Assembly: GCF_020991455.1 (NCBI RefSeq)
Contig: NZ_JAJMOX010000004.1
Coordinates: 248,001 to 312,000, forward strand
Length of the DNA: 64,000 nucleotides
Direction: 5' to 3'
Source of the DNA: Flavobacterium sp. JAS
GTDB lineage: Bacteria; Bacteroidota; Bacteroidia; Flavobacteriales; Flavobacteriaceae
In this document: positions 35,626-44,449 of the stretch, in pieces
How positions within the stretch are numbered: position 1 is the first letter of the stretch
Layout of the letters: every line of letters starts with the position of its first letter
Program-made: the position numbers and the translations under genes
The notes under the pieces: model-generated
Seen by the model: the letters and a program-made list of their open reading frames with translations, nothing else
Databases searched by the model: none
What the model was told of the DNA's origin: nothing

Positions 35626-37317
35626 ATGAAAAATTACGTTATAGGATTGGATTACGGAACAGATTCTGTTCGAGCGATGCTGATTGATACTGAAAATGGG
35701 CAAGAACTGGCATCGAATGTTTCTCATTATAAAAGATGGAAAAACAAGCAATATTGTGACGCATCGATCAATCAATTTCGTCAACATCCATTAGACCATA
35801 TTGAAGGTTTAGAAATCACCATTCAAACGGTTATAAAAGAAAGTAAAGTTGATCCTTCGCAAGTTCGTGGAATTTGTATTGATACAACGGGATCTTCACC
35901 TGTGCCTGTAACGAAAGACGGAATTCCGCTTGCTTTGACAAAAGGTTTTGAGGAAAATCCGAATGCGATGATGGTACTTTGGAAAGATCATACTTCTATA
36001 AATGAAGCAAACGAAATCAACGAACTGGCAGTAAGCTGGGGCGGAGAAAACGTAACCAAATATGTAGGCGGAATTTATTCATCAGAATGGTTTTGGGCAA
36101 AAATTCTGCACATTGCCAGAGAAGATGAAGCGGTTCGAAATGCAGCGCACACCTGGATGGAACACTGCGATTTAATGACGTATTTATTGATTGAAGATAA
36201 AGATTTAAAAACATTCAAAAGAAGCCGTTGTGCCGCTGGACACAAAGCAATGTGGCACGAAGACTGGAACGGACTTCCTCCAGTTGAATTCTTAGAAAAA
36301 TTACATCCGTATTTGGCAACACTTCGTGGTAATTTATATGACGAAACCTATACATCAGATTTAGTTGCCGGAAATTTAAGCAAAGAATGGGCAGATCGTT
36401 TAGGACTTTCTACAGATACAGTTGTAGCGGTTGGAACTTTCGATGCACATTCGGGAGCGGTTGGAGCAAAAATTGGAGAGAATACTTTGGTTCGTGTTAT
36501 GGGAACTTCAACCTGTGATATTCTTGTAGGTTCAAAAGAAGAAGTAGGAACTAAAACCGTTCGTGGAATCTGCGGACAAGTTGACGGATCTGTGATTCCG
36601 GGTTATATTGGTTTAGAGGCTGGACAATCTGCTTTTGGAGATTTATTGGCTTGGTACAAAGAATTATTGCTTTGGCCAACAGATCATTTATTAACTGCTT
36701 CGATGGTTTTAAATGAAACTCAAAAAGAACAATTAAGAGAAGAATTCAGCGATAAATTAATTGTGGAATTGACAAAAGAAGCAGAGAAAATTCCAGTTTC
36801 AGAAAGTCTTCCAATTGCTTTAGACTGGATCAACGGACGCAGAACTCCGGATGCCAATCAGGAATTAAAAAGCGCGATTTCAAATTTATCTTTAGGAACA
36901 AAAGCACCTCATATTTTTAAAGCTTTGGTAAATGCTATTTGTTTTGGAGCAAAAAAAATTGTAGATCGTTTTGAAGAAGAAGGTGTAAAAATTGACAGCG
37001 TAATCGGGATTGGTGGTGTTGCGAGAAAATCGCCTTTTATCATGCAGACTTTGGCAAATGTTTTAAACAAGCCAATTAAAATTGCAGCTTCAGACCAAAC
37101 TCCGGCTTTAGGAGCAGCGATTTATGCAGCAGTTGCAGCGGGAATTTATCCGAATGTAATCGAAGCAAGTCAAAAAATAGGAAGCGATTTCGACGGAGAA
37201 TATTTTCCTCAATTAGACAAAGTTTCCGCCTATCATAAACTGTTATTGGCGTACGATCAATTAAGTGCTTTTGAAGATCCAACTATTAAAATATCGCAAC
37301 ATGAGCTCTCTTTATAA
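35626..37317 (+). CDS. araB: L-ribulokinase
   Basis: 563 residues of the FGGY kinase family. It begins VIGLDYGTDSVRAMLIDT (phosphate-binding start of the fold), and has DHTSINEANEIN, VGTFDAHSGAVGA, IGLEAGQSAFGD and the C-terminal FGGY signature area IGIGGVARKSPFIMQTLANVL. It phosphorylates L-ribulose to L-ribulose 5-phosphate in the cytoplasm. The stop codon lies inside araD (17-bp overlap), which indicates coupled translation. Confidence 0.96.
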   Translation: MKNYVIGLDYGTDSVRAMLIDTENGQELASNVSHYKRWKNKQYCDASINQFRQHPLDHIEGLEITIQTVIKESKVDPSQVRGICIDTTGSSPVPVTKDGIPLALTKGFEENPNAMMVLWKDHTSINEANEINELAVSWGGENVTKYVGGIYSSEWFWAKILHIAREDEAVRNAAHTWMEHCDLMTYLLIEDKDLKTFKRSRCAAGHKAMWHEDWNGLPPVEFLEKLHPYLATLRGNLYDETYTSDLVAGNLSKEWADRLGLSTDTVVAVGTFDAHSGAVGAKIGENTLVRVMGTSTCDILVGSKEEVGTKTVRGICGQVDGSVIPGYIGLEAGQSAFGDLLAWYKELLLWPTDHLLTASMVLNETQKEQLREEFSDKLIVELTKEAEKIPVSESLPIALDWINGRRTPDANQELKSAISNLSLGTKAPHIFKALVNAICFGAKKIVDRFEEEGVKIDSVIGIGGVARKSPFIMQTLANVLNKPIKIAASDQTPALGAAIYAAVAAGIYPNVIEASQKIGSDFDGEYFPQLDKVSAYHKLLLAYDQLSAFEDPTIKISQHELSL

Positions 37318-38002
37318 AGATTTAAAACAGGAATGTTACGAAGCCAATATGCAATTGAACGCATTGAATTTGGTTGTATATACCTTCGGGAATGTAAGTG
37401 CTGTAGATAGAAAAAATGGTGTTTTTGCCATTAAACCAAGTGGCGTTCCGTACGAAGATTTAAAACCTGAAGATATTGTGATTGTTGATTTTGACAATAA
37501 TATTATCGAAGGTTCTATGCGTCCGTCATCGGACACAAAAACACACGCATACTTATATAAAAACTGGCCAAATATTGGCGGAGTTGCTCATACACATGCA
37601 ACTTATTCAGTTGCTTGGGCACAATCGCAACGTGATATTCCAATCTTTGGAACCACGCATGCAGATCATTTAACAGCTGATATTCCGTGTGCGTCACCGA
37701 TGGCAGATTCTCTTATCGAAGGAAACTACGAACATAATACGGGAATTCAGATTTTGGATTGCTTCAAGGAAAAAAATCTTTCGTACGAAGAAGTAGAAAT
37801 GGTTTTGATTGGAAATCACGGTCCATTCGCCTGGGGAAAAAACGCCGCCAAAGCAGTTTATAACAGTAAGGTTTTAGAAGTCGTTGCTGAAATGGCGTAT
37901 CTGACTTTACAAATAAATCCAAATGCACCAAGATTAAAAGATTCCTTAATAAAGAAACATTACAACCGCAAGCACGGAAAAGATTCGTATTACGGACAGT
38001 AG
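37301..38002 (+). CDS. araD: L-ribulose-5-phosphate 4-epimerase
   Basis: 233 residues from the ATG at 37301 (MSSLYKDLKQECYEANM); an upstream Met at 37265 lies deep within araB and adds nothing. Class II aldolase/epimerase fold: FGNVSAVDR near residue 29, IKPSGVPYEDL, RPSSDTKTH, the zinc histidines in GGVAHTHATYSVAWA and the third histidine in IGNHGPFAWG. It converts L-ribulose 5-phosphate to D-xylulose 5-phosphate, which feeds transketolase. Confidence 0.96.
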   Translation: MSSLYKDLKQECYEANMQLNALNLVVYTFGNVSAVDRKNGVFAIKPSGVPYEDLKPEDIVIVDFDNNIIEGSMRPSSDTKTHAYLYKNWPNIGGVAHTHATYSVAWAQSQRDIPIFGTTHADHLTADIPCASPMADSLIEGNYEHNTGIQILDCFKEKNLSYEEVEMVLIGNHGPFAWGKNAAKAVYNSKVLEVVAEMAYLTLQINPNAPRLKDSLIKKHYNRKHGKDSYYGQ

Positions 38003-38175
38003 GAAAAAGTTTCAGGTTTCAGGTTTTTTTTGTTTCAAGTTATTGGAACGTGAAACTTGAAACCTGAAATAAAGAAAACTTGAAACAAAAAATAACAAAA
38101 TAATTGATAACAAAGATTTTCGACGATTTCAAAACTTGAAACTTGAAACAAAGAAAACTTGAAACAAAATAAGAA
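38003..38175. repeat. Word-repeat hairpin (TTTCAGG / CTTGAAAC family) between araD and araA
   Basis: The 173-bp spacer is built from the words TTTCAGG, TTTCAAG and their inverses CCTGAAA, CTTGAAAC (at least six inverse copies). GTTTCAAGTTATTGG (about 38032) faces AACTTGAAACCTGAA (about 38054) and further CTTGAAAC copies run to about 38164. There is no ORF or promoter match, so araA must be expressed by read-through or from an unrecognised start. Confidence 0.7.
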
Positions 38176-39684
38176 ATGATAGATATATCTCAAAAAGAAG
38201 TATGGTTTGTAGTAGGAAGCCAGGAATTATACGGACCGGAAACTTTAAAATTAGTGGCGGAACATGCTGCAATTATGGCAAAAGGTTTGGATGCTTCATC
38301 ACAAATACCGGTAAAAATAGTTTGCAAAGACACTTTAAAATCGCCTAAGCAAATTTTAGATTTATGTTTAGAGGCGAACTCAGCTAAAAACTGTATCGGA
38401 ATTATTGCTTGGATGCATACTTTCTCTCCAGCAAAAATGTGGATTGGAGGATTGAGTATTCTAAAGAAACCATTATGTCATTTACACACACAATACAACG
38501 CTGAAATTCCGTGGGGAACAATCGACATGGATTTCATGAACCTGAATCAATCGGCACACGGAGATCGTGAGTTTGGTTTTATCATGTCCAGAATGCGTAA
38601 AAAACGTAAAGTAGTTGTGGGACATTGGGAAGATCCTCGTGTTTTAAACAAACTTGGAGTTTGGACAAGAGTAGCTTTAGGTTGGGACGAACTTCAAAAT
38701 TTAAAAGTGGCTCGTATTGGAGACAATATGCGTGAAGTTGCCGTTACAGAAGGTGATAAAGTTGAGGCTCAAATTCGTTTCGGAATGTCGGTAAACGGAT
38801 ATGATTCATCAGATGTGACCAAACATATTGAGAAAGTTACAGACCAACAATTAAATGATTTATTGGCTGTTTATGAATCTTCTTATTCTCTAACCGATTC
38901 ATTAAAAGAAGGCGGAGCACAAAGAAGTTCACTAGTTGAAGCAGCAAAAATAGAATTAGGGTTAAGAGCTTTCCTTGAAGAAGGAGGTTTTGGAGCTTTT
39001 ACAGATACGTTTGAAAATCTTGGAGTTTGGAAACAACTTCCTGGAATTGCAACACAAAGATTAATGGCCGATGGTTATGGTTTTGGTGGAGAAGGAGATT
39101 GGAAAACCGCTGCAATGGTTCGTGCTTTGAAAGTGATGAACGTAGGTCTTGAAGGAGGAACTTCTTTCATGGAAGATTATACTTATCATTTTACACCACA
39201 AAAATCTTATGTTTTAGGATCACACATGTTAGAAATTTGCCCATCAATTGCAGATGCAAAACCTTCATGCGAAGTACATCCGTTAGGAATTGGAGGAAAA
39301 GAAGATCCTGCTCGTTTGGTGTTTAATTCGCCTGCGGGAGCTGCTATAAATGTTTCATTGATTGATATGGGGAATCGTTTCCGTTTGATCGTGAACGAAG
39401 TTGAAGCGGTTAAACCAATGGCAGATTTACCAAAATTACCGGTTGCGAGAGTTTTATGGGATTGTAAACCAAATCTTGATATCGCAGCAACAGCCTGGAT
39501 TCTTGCAGGAGGAGCGCATCATACCGTATATAGCCAGGCAATTACAACAGAATATATGGAAGATCTTGCGGATATCGCCGGAATCGAATTATTGGTGATT
39601 GACGAGAAAACTACGGTAAGAGACTTTAAAGATAAGATCAATGCCAATGAAGCGTATTATCATTTGTTTCAACACGGCCTGTAA
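38176..39684 (+). CDS. araA: L-arabinose isomerase
   Basis: 502 residues. It starts [18 protein letters not shown], with [15 protein letters not shown] and [11 protein letters not shown]. Metal-site segments include [15 protein letters not shown], and [12 protein letters not shown] holds a ligand histidine; the C-terminal half has GAHHTVYS. It isomerises L-arabinose to L-ribulose with a divalent metal (Mn2+ in relatives). It completes the AraA-B-D route in this operon. Confidence 0.97.
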   Translation: MIDISQKEVWFVVGSQELYGPETLKLVAEHAAIMAKGLDASSQIPVKIVCKDTLKSPKQILDLCLEANSAKNCIGIIAWMHTFSPAKMWIGGLSILKKPLCHLHTQYNAEIPWGTIDMDFMNLNQSAHGDREFGFIMSRMRKKRKVVVGHWEDPRVLNKLGVWTRVALGWDELQNLKVARIGDNMREVAVTEGDKVEAQIRFGMSVNGYDSSDVTKHIEKVTDQQLNDLLAVYESSYSLTDSLKEGGAQRSSLVEAAKIELGLRAFLEEGGFGAFTDTFENLGVWKQLPGIATQRLMADGYGFGGEGDWKTAAMVRALKVMNVGLEGGTSFMEDYTYHFTPQKSYVLGSHMLEICPSIADAKPSCEVHPLGIGGKEDPARLVFNSPAGAAINVSLIDMGNRFRLIVNEVEAVKPMADLPKLPVARVLWDCKPNLDIAATAWILAGGAHHTVYSQAITTEYMEDLADIAGIELLVIDEKTTVRDFKDKINANEAYYHLFQHGL

Positions 39685-39822
39685 GGCAGTAAAATGTAAT
39701 TTGTAAGATATAAAATGTGAAAAAACTTAAAAAGGTAATTTTTACATTTTTAAAATGATTAAATTTCACATCTAACATTTTACTTCTAACATTTAACTTT
39801 TACAAACCAAAAAATATCATTT
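39685..39822. repeat. Word-repeat spacer upstream of the lipoprotein mutarotase
   Basis: The 138-bp gap repeats words such as AAAATGT, TTACATTT and TAACATTT in both orientations. AAAGGT-N7-ACATTT at 39731-39749 is 11 of 12 to the AraR-like palindrome, but in such a repetitive spacer this may be chance. Confidence 0.45.
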
Positions 39823-41007
39823 ATGAATGTATTAAAACGTTGCCTTTTTGGAATTAGCTTAATGAGTTTGGCTACACTTTCAGTTCAATGCAAAAACGAT
39901 AAAAAAATGGATGCTACAACAGTTTCTTCGAATGAAAAAGCTACGGTTACAATCGAAAAATCTTCTTACGGAACAACTGCTAAAGGAGAAAAAGTAGACA
40001 GTTATAAATTGAAAAACCAAAATGGGATGGAAGTTGGCATCATCACTTTTGGTGGAAGAATTACAGATTTGAAAGTACCTAATAAAGAAGGTGTTTCTGA
40101 AAATGTGGTTATCGGATTTAATTCTTTGGCACAATACGAAAAAGAAAATCCATTCTTTGGAGCTTTAATTGGAAGATACGGAAACCGAATTGCTAAAGGA
40201 AAATTCTCTTTGGACGGAAAAGAATATCAATTAGCAATCAATAATGCTCCAAATGCTTTGCACGGAGGTCCGCAAGGATATTTTAACGTTGTTTGGAAAG
40301 CCGATGAGGTTAAATCAGGAACAGCTGCTACATTGAAATTATCTTACTTAAGTAAAGATATGGAAGAAGGATATCCTGGAAATCTTCAGGTTTTTGTAAC
40401 GTATACATTGACAAATGATAATCAGTTAGAAGTATTGTATGAAGCAACTACAGATAAGAAAACAGTAGTGAATCTAACGCAACATTCATATTTCAATTTA
40501 TCGGGAGATTTTACAAAAACAATCTTAGATCACGAATTGACTTTAAATGCTGATAAATTGGTTCCAGTTGATGCGACTTTAATTCCAACAGGAAAATTAG
40601 AAGATGTTGCTAATACGCCTTTCGATTTTAGAACACCAAAATTAATTGGAAAAGATATCGAAGTGAAAAACGAACAATTAGAAAGAGGAAAAGGTTACGA
40701 TCATTGCTGGGTATTGAACAATCCTGAAAAAGGAAAAACAATCATTGCAAAAGTATATCACGCAGCCAGCGGAAGAGTTATGGAAATGACAACTGACGAA
40801 CCTGGAATTCAGTTTTACTCAGGAAATTTCCTTGACGGAACTTTACCAACTCGTGATGGAAAAACATATGCACACAGAACTGGATTATGTTTAGAAACAG
40901 AACATTATCCGGATTCTCCAAATCAGAAAGACTTCCCAACAACGGTTTTAAACCCGGGAGAAAAATATAAGACTAAAACTGTTTTTAAATTCTCAGTAAA
41001 AAAATAG
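39823..41007 (+). CDS. Lipoprotein aldose 1-epimerase of the arabinose locus
   Basis: 394 residues. A hydrophobic leader leads to a likely lipid-modified Cys23 (TLSVQC; the Gln at -1 is unusual), then a Lys/Asp/Ser/Thr-rich linker. The mutarotase fold shows FGALIGRYGNRIAKG, NALHGGPQGYFNVVW, LTQHSYFNLSGDF, GYDHCWVLN and GLCLETEHYPDSPNQKDFP with catalytic His and Glu. It is probably periplasmic and converts L-arabinose released by the GH enzymes into the anomer preferred by the importer or isomerase. It is distinct from the leaderless GalM at 12.6 kb. Confidence 0.9.
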   Translation: MNVLKRCLFGISLMSLATLSVQCKNDKKMDATTVSSNEKATVTIEKSSYGTTAKGEKVDSYKLKNQNGMEVGIITFGGRITDLKVPNKEGVSENVVIGFNSLAQYEKENPFFGALIGRYGNRIAKGKFSLDGKEYQLAINNAPNALHGGPQGYFNVVWKADEVKSGTAATLKLSYLSKDMEEGYPGNLQVFVTYTLTNDNQLEVLYEATTDKKTVVNLTQHSYFNLSGDFTKTILDHELTLNADKLVPVDATLIPTGKLEDVANTPFDFRTPKLIGKDIEVKNEQLERGKGYDHCWVLNNPEKGKTIIAKVYHAASGRVMEMTTDEPGIQFYSGNFLDGTLPTRDGKTYAHRTGLCLETEHYPDSPNQKDFPTTVLNPGEKYKTKTVFKFSVKK

Positions 41008-41045
41008 TTTTAGAATTTGTTTGGTAATTTTAGTAATTCTCTAAG

Positions 41046-41078
41046 AAACCTCGAAAGGAGTACTTTCGAGGTTTTTTT
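41046..41078 (+). terminator. Intrinsic terminator closing the arabinose locus
   Basis: A perfect 12-bp stem (41046-41057 with 41063-41074), 5-nt loop, then a T-run to 41078. Confidence 0.9.
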
Positions 41079-41127
41079 ATGAATTTAAGTTTGCCACTAA
41101 TTTTTACGAATTGATTTCCTCATTTTT

Positions 41128-41210
41128 GTCATTTCGACGAAGGAGAAATCTCCGCAAGTAACTCGACAAAGATTGTTCAAAATTTTGCGACTTGGCGACT
41201 TTGCGAGACT
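41128..41210. repeat. Dispersed word-repeat block (GTCATTTCGACG... and TTGCGACTTGGCGACTTTGCGAG)
   Basis: GTCATTTCGACGAAGGAGAA (41128 onward) followed by ATCTCCGCAAGTAACTCGAC has arms GAGAAATCTC and GTCATTTCGACG/CTCGAC words. Directly after it, GCGACTTGGCGACTTTGCGA (about 41187-41206) is a triple repeat of CGACTT/GCGA words. Neither is coding. I remember similar sequences as common intergenic repeats in flavobacteria. Confidence 0.55.
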
Positions 41211-41262
41211 AAATAGATATGTGTATAAAGTCTTAACTTCGCAATAGAAAATAAAAGAAAAA

Positions 41263-41724
41263 ATGAGACATCTTTTTAAAGCGGAAGTAAATTGGACTTC
41301 GAATCAAATTCAAGAAGATTCAACGAAAAGATTTTATAATAAAAGCCATCAAATCAAAATTGAAGGAAAACCTGTTTTAAATGTGTCAGCTGCAAAAGCT
41401 TTCAAAGGTGATCCGGAATTATACAATCCCGAAGATTTACTGTTGAGCAGTTTGGTTTCGTGCCATATGATGTCATATCTATATGTCTGTTCTCAAAACG
41501 GAATAGAAGTTTTAGAATATTCAGATAATGCAGAAGCAACGCTAGAAGTTTCTCCAGATGGAAGCGGACGTTTTACAGAAGTTCGACTAAATCCGAGAGT
41601 AAAAATTTCAAATTCAGATAAAATTGAATTAGCGATTGAGCTTCATAAAAAAGCAAATCAATTATGCTTTATTGCTAATTCGTGCAATTTTCCTGTTTTG
41701 CATGAGGCGAGTTGTGAGGTTTGA
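41263..41724 (+). CDS. OsmC/Ohr-family peroxide reductase
   Basis: 153 residues. The two-cysteine layout of OsmC proteins is visible: the first in LLSSLVSCHMMSYLYVCSQNG (about residue 69) and the second in CFIANSCNFPVL near residue 144. The central helix and GDPELYNPEDLLLSSL are characteristic. Members reduce organic hydroperoxides with lipoamide or other thiols in the cytoplasm. It is a single gene after the arabinose terminator. Confidence 0.9.
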   Translation: MRHLFKAEVNWTSNQIQEDSTKRFYNKSHQIKIEGKPVLNVSAAKAFKGDPELYNPEDLLLSSLVSCHMMSYLYVCSQNGIEVLEYSDNAEATLEVSPDGSGRFTEVRLNPRVKISNSDKIELAIELHKKANQLCFIANSCNFPVLHEASCEV

Positions 41725-41810
41725 ACCGTATGAATTATATAAGTTTATTTAATAAACGCAACTTAATTTACTTATAGAACTTATTATGGTAAAAAGAAGT
41801 ATAAAACCAA

Positions 41811-41840
41811 AAAAACCTCTTCCGTTAAGAAGAGGTTTTT
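41811..41840. terminator. Intrinsic terminator of the tRNA-Leu transcript
   Basis: An 11-bp stem (41811-41821 with 41830-41840), 8-nt loop, A- and T-runs on either side. It begins one base after the 3' end of the minus-strand tRNA and could also act on OsmC read-through. Confidence 0.8.
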
Positions 41841-41841
41841 G

Positions 41842-41921
41842 TACCCGGAGCCGGAGTCGAACCGGCACGGTTTCCCACAGGTGTTTGAGACCAGCGCGTC
41901 TACCAATTCCGCCATCCGGGC
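41842..41921 (-). tRNA. tRNA-Leu (CAA)
   Basis: The minus strand folds as a type II tRNA: acceptor GCCCGGA/TCCGGGT, D-arm GGCGGAATTGGTAGACGC, anticodon loop CTCAAAC with anticodon CAA, an extended variable arm TGGGAAACCGT, and T-arm GCCGG-TTCGACT-CCGGC. CCA is not encoded. In the anticodon stem CTGGT/ACCTG the second pair is a T-T mismatch, so the stem has four good pairs. Confidence 0.92.
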
Positions 41922-42094
41922 CTTAGCAAACGAAAAAATAATCAAATAAATCAATCATTTCAACGCAATAAAATAAGTTAATTATGATGCCATAACTGTG
42001 CTTATTTCTTTAACACGGTGCAAATGTAAAAAATAAAATTAAATGATCTACTAAAAATACTTAAATTTTTCCTTTCAGTGTCCAATAAATTTTC

Positions 42095-42102
42095 TAAATT
42101 TG
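42095..42102 (+). promoter_or_regulatory. prs: Predicted -7 element of prs
   Basis: TAAATTTG, an exact TAnnTTTG match, 124 bp upstream of the prs ATG, giving a leader of roughly 115 nt. The leader includes GCTTTGCTTAAAATTGTAAAGC, a possible hairpin. The rest of the 304-bp gap back to the tRNA gene holds a minus-strand TACATTTG (42021-42028) as a likely tRNA promoter box. Confidence 0.5.
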
Positions 42103-42225
42103 CACCTCGTTAAAACGAAGCACACACAACTAACTACACCCGAGGCATTTATACTGGTCTTGCTTTGCTTAAAATTGTAAAGCCGAATCGTGTAGAGCGC
42201 AGCGGAGCAAAAACAACAAATTATA

Positions 42226-43167
42226 ATGTCGCACCTAGAACCAGAAGCTAAAATTTTTGCTTGTTCACAAAGTGTTTATCTTGCAGAAAAAATTGCAGAA
42301 CAATACGGAATTCCGTTAGGGAAAGTAACGATGTCAACGTATAGCGATGGAGAATTTCAGCCATCTTACGAAGAATCAATAAGAGGATTACGCGTTTTTA
42401 TCGTGTGTTCGACTTTTCCAACTGCTGATAATTTGATGGAATTGTTGCTAATGATTGACGCAGCAAAACGTGCATCAGCAAGACATATTACAGCTGTTAT
42501 GCCTTATTTTGGTTGGGCAAGACAGGATAGAAAAGACAAACCAAGAGTTCCGATTGGAGCAAAATTAGTAGCTAATTTATTAGATGCTGCTGGAGCGACA
42601 AGAGTAATGACAATGGATTTGCATGCAGATCAAATTCAGGGTTTTTTCGAAAAACCAGTAGATCATTTATTTGCATCTACAATCTTTTTACCATACGTAG
42701 AAAGTTTGAAATTAGAGAATCTAACAATTGCATCTCCGGATATGGGAGGTTCAAAAAGAGCATATGCTTACTCTAAGTTCTTGGAATCAGATGTAGTAAT
42801 CTGTTACAAACAAAGAAAAGCAGCCAACGTTATCGACACTATGGAGCTAATTGGTGAAGTAAAAGGTCGTAACGTAATATTAGTAGACGACATGATCGAT
42901 ACGGGCGGAACATTAGCGAAAGCAGCAGATTTAATGATCGAAAAAGGAGCATTAAGCGTTAGAGCAATTTGTACACACGCCATTTTATCTGGTAATGCCT
43001 ACGAAAAAATTGAAAACTCAAAATTAAGCGAGTTAATCGTTACCGATTCTATTCCGTTAAAGAGAGAATCAAAGAAAATTAAAGTAGTGAGTTGTGCACC
43101 ACTTTTTGCCGAAGTTATGCACATGGTGCACCACAACAATTCCATCAGTGGAAAATTTATAATGTAA
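42226..43167 (+). CDS. prs: Ribose-phosphate pyrophosphokinase (PRPP synthase)
   Basis: 313 residues, standard length. It has SDGEFQPSYEESIRG, YFGWARQDRKDKPRVPIGAKLVA, the divalent-cation site MDLHADQIQGFF, and the PRPP loop VILVDDMIDTGGTLAKAA. It makes PRPP from ribose 5-phosphate and ATP for purine, pyrimidine, histidine and NAD synthesis. rplY follows after a 139-bp repeat-bearing gap, as is common in bacteria. Confidence 0.97.
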   Translation: MSHLEPEAKIFACSQSVYLAEKIAEQYGIPLGKVTMSTYSDGEFQPSYEESIRGLRVFIVCSTFPTADNLMELLLMIDAAKRASARHITAVMPYFGWARQDRKDKPRVPIGAKLVANLLDAAGATRVMTMDLHADQIQGFFEKPVDHLFASTIFLPYVESLKLENLTIASPDMGGSKRAYAYSKFLESDVVICYKQRKAANVIDTMELIGEVKGRNVILVDDMIDTGGTLAKAADLMIEKGALSVRAICTHAILSGNAYEKIENSKLSELIVTDSIPLKRESKKIKVVSCAPLFAEVMHMVHHNNSISGKFIM

Positions 43168-43179
43168 TAAATGGCAATA

Positions 43180-43270
43180 TGCTATAGGCTGTAAGCTTTA
43201 AGCATTAAAAAAAGTCAATAAATTTATTGCGAAAGAAAGCCTAAAGCCTAGTGCCTAAAGCTTATAGCAA
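43180..43270. repeat. Word-repeat hairpin (GCTATAGGC / GCCTAAAGC family) between prs and rplY
   Basis: GCTATAGGCTGTAAGCTTTAAGC-type sequence at about 43180-43203 faces GCCTAAAGCCTAGTGCCTAA and AGCTTATAGC at about 43240-43269. The words AGGC, TAAGC and their inverses alternate. It could weaken read-through between the two genes. Confidence 0.65.
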
Positions 43271-43306
43271 ACAAGAATATTTATTAATAACTATATTTTT
43301 TTTACA

Positions 43307-43918
43307 ATGAAATCGATTACAATTAAAGGATCAGAAAGAGAAAGCGTGGGCAAAGTGTCAACTAAAGCCTTACGTAATGCTGGAGCGGTTCCTTGCGTGT
43401 TATACGGAGGAAATCAGGCAGTACACTTCTCAGCAGACGCTGCAGCGTTCAAAAACTTGGTTTACACTCCAAACGCACACACAGTTGTGATTGAGCTTGG
43501 AAAAGGAAAATCATTTAATGCAATTTTGCAAGACATTCAGGTTCACCCAGTATCTGACAAAATTTTACACATTGACTTCTTCCAATTATTTGATGATAAA
43601 GAAATCACAATGGAAGTTCCTGTAAAAATCGTTGGTACATCTAAAGGTGTTCTTGCAGGTGGTGTTTTACGTTTAAACACACGTAAATTAAAAGTTAAAG
43701 CTTTACCTAAAGATCTTCCTGATTTTGTTGAGGCTGACATTACTCCACTTGAAATGGGTAACAAATTATATGTTACTAAAGTTGGTGCTCCAGAATACAA
43801 AGTTATGCACCCAGAGAACACAGTTGTTGCTCAGGTAAGAATCTCTCGTGCTGCTATGAAAGCTGCTCAAGAAGCTGCAAAAGCTGCAAAAGCTCCTGCA
43901 AAAGGAAAGAAAAAATAA
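43307..43918 (+). CDS. rplY: Ribosomal protein bL25 (Ctc/TL5 type)
   Basis: 203 residues: an N-terminal 5S rRNA-binding L25 domain ([37 protein letters not shown]) and a C-terminal beta domain ([12 protein letters not shown]), ending in an Ala/Lys-rich tail ([12 protein letters not shown]). The long form is the general-stress-type bL25. It binds 5S rRNA in the large subunit. Confidence 0.96.
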   Translation: MKSITIKGSERESVGKVSTKALRNAGAVPCVLYGGNQAVHFSADAAAFKNLVYTPNAHTVVIELGKGKSFNAILQDIQVHPVSDKILHIDFFQLFDDKEITMEVPVKIVGTSKGVLAGGVLRLNTRKLKVKALPKDLPDFVEADITPLEMGNKLYVTKVGAPEYKVMHPENTVVAQVRISRAAMKAAQEAAKAAKAPAKGKKK

Positions 43919-43938
43919 TTTTTTTCAAATCAAATATC

Positions 43939-43973
43939 AAAGCATCAATCGAAAGATTGGTGCTTTTTTTTTT
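43939..43973 (+). terminator. Intrinsic terminator after rplY
   Basis: AAAGCATCAATC (43939-43950) pairs with GATTGGTGCTTT (43955-43966) with one G-T pair, a GAAA tetraloop and a long T-run. Confidence 0.9.
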
Positions 43974-44127
43974 GAAAAAGATTCTAAGTTGCTAAGATAC
44001 TAAGGTTCTAAGTTTTCTATGTTGTGTCAGGCTGAGCGGAGTCGAAGCCCTTTCCGGTTAAGATAAATTATCTAATTGCCACATTATCTAATTTTTAAAT
44101 TTTTCAGGAGCAGAAATTTCCGGTTTC

Positions 44128-44215
44128 TTCAAGACCAGACTTTCCTGCCATCCGCTATATCTTTTCCTGGCTAAAGAAGCCAGAAAAAGGATACCGCTTC
44201 TGTCAGGGCTAGCCA
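44128..44215. repeat. Structured element: ATCCGCT...hairpin...ACCGCTTCTGTCAGGGCT
   Basis: A central hairpin (CTTTTCCTGGCT, loop AAAGA, AGCCAGAAAAAGG; about 44161-44189) sits between two half-conserved blocks: CCTGCCATCCGCTATAT on the left and ATACCGCTTCTGTCAGGGCT on the right. These also pair imperfectly (CCTG..A...GC...TAT with its inverse). I remember similar arms around variable hairpins in other flavobacterial spacers. Function unknown. Confidence 0.6.
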
Positions 44216-44436
44216 GAGATTTAGTTTTTATAATTTAAAAAAGGTTCAAAGAGGCAAAGCTGCAAAGGGGTAAAGGAAATACTTTTAATCTAAAATGAGC
44301 ATATTAGAAGTGTAAAACAAAAAAATCAGCATAAATCCGTTTAAATCCGTGTCATCCGCGTACCATTATCTAATTGCCGCATTTCCTAATTATCAAATTA
44401 TCTAATTGACACATTTTCTAATTACCAAATTAACCC

Positions 44437-44444
44437 TATTTTTG
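44437..44444 (+). promoter_or_regulatory. pth: Predicted -7 element of pth
   Basis: TATTTTTG, an exact TAnnTTTG match ending six bases before the ATG at 44450, so transcription would start at or beside the start codon. Confidence 0.45.
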
Positions 44445-44449
44445 CAGAC

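Larger units (their letters stand above)
43974..44449. repeat. Repeat-filled gap between rplY and pth
   Basis: No ORF in about 475 bp. In order: CTAAGTTGCTAAGATACTAAG words (about 43984-44010); GTCAGGCTGAGCGGAGTCGA (about 44026-44045); ATTATCTAATTGCCACATTA words (about 44068-44095, again at 44365-44425); a hairpin element at 44128-44215; AAGAGGCAAAGCTGCAAAGG (about 44250-44270); ATCCGTTTAAATCCGTGTCA (about 44335-44355). Each block is a different word family. Confidence 0.7.

Noticed and set aside
39731..39749. Seventh AraR-like site before the lipoprotein mutarotase
   Set aside because: It has a mismatch in the left half-site and lies in a spacer made of similar words, so chance cannot be excluded.
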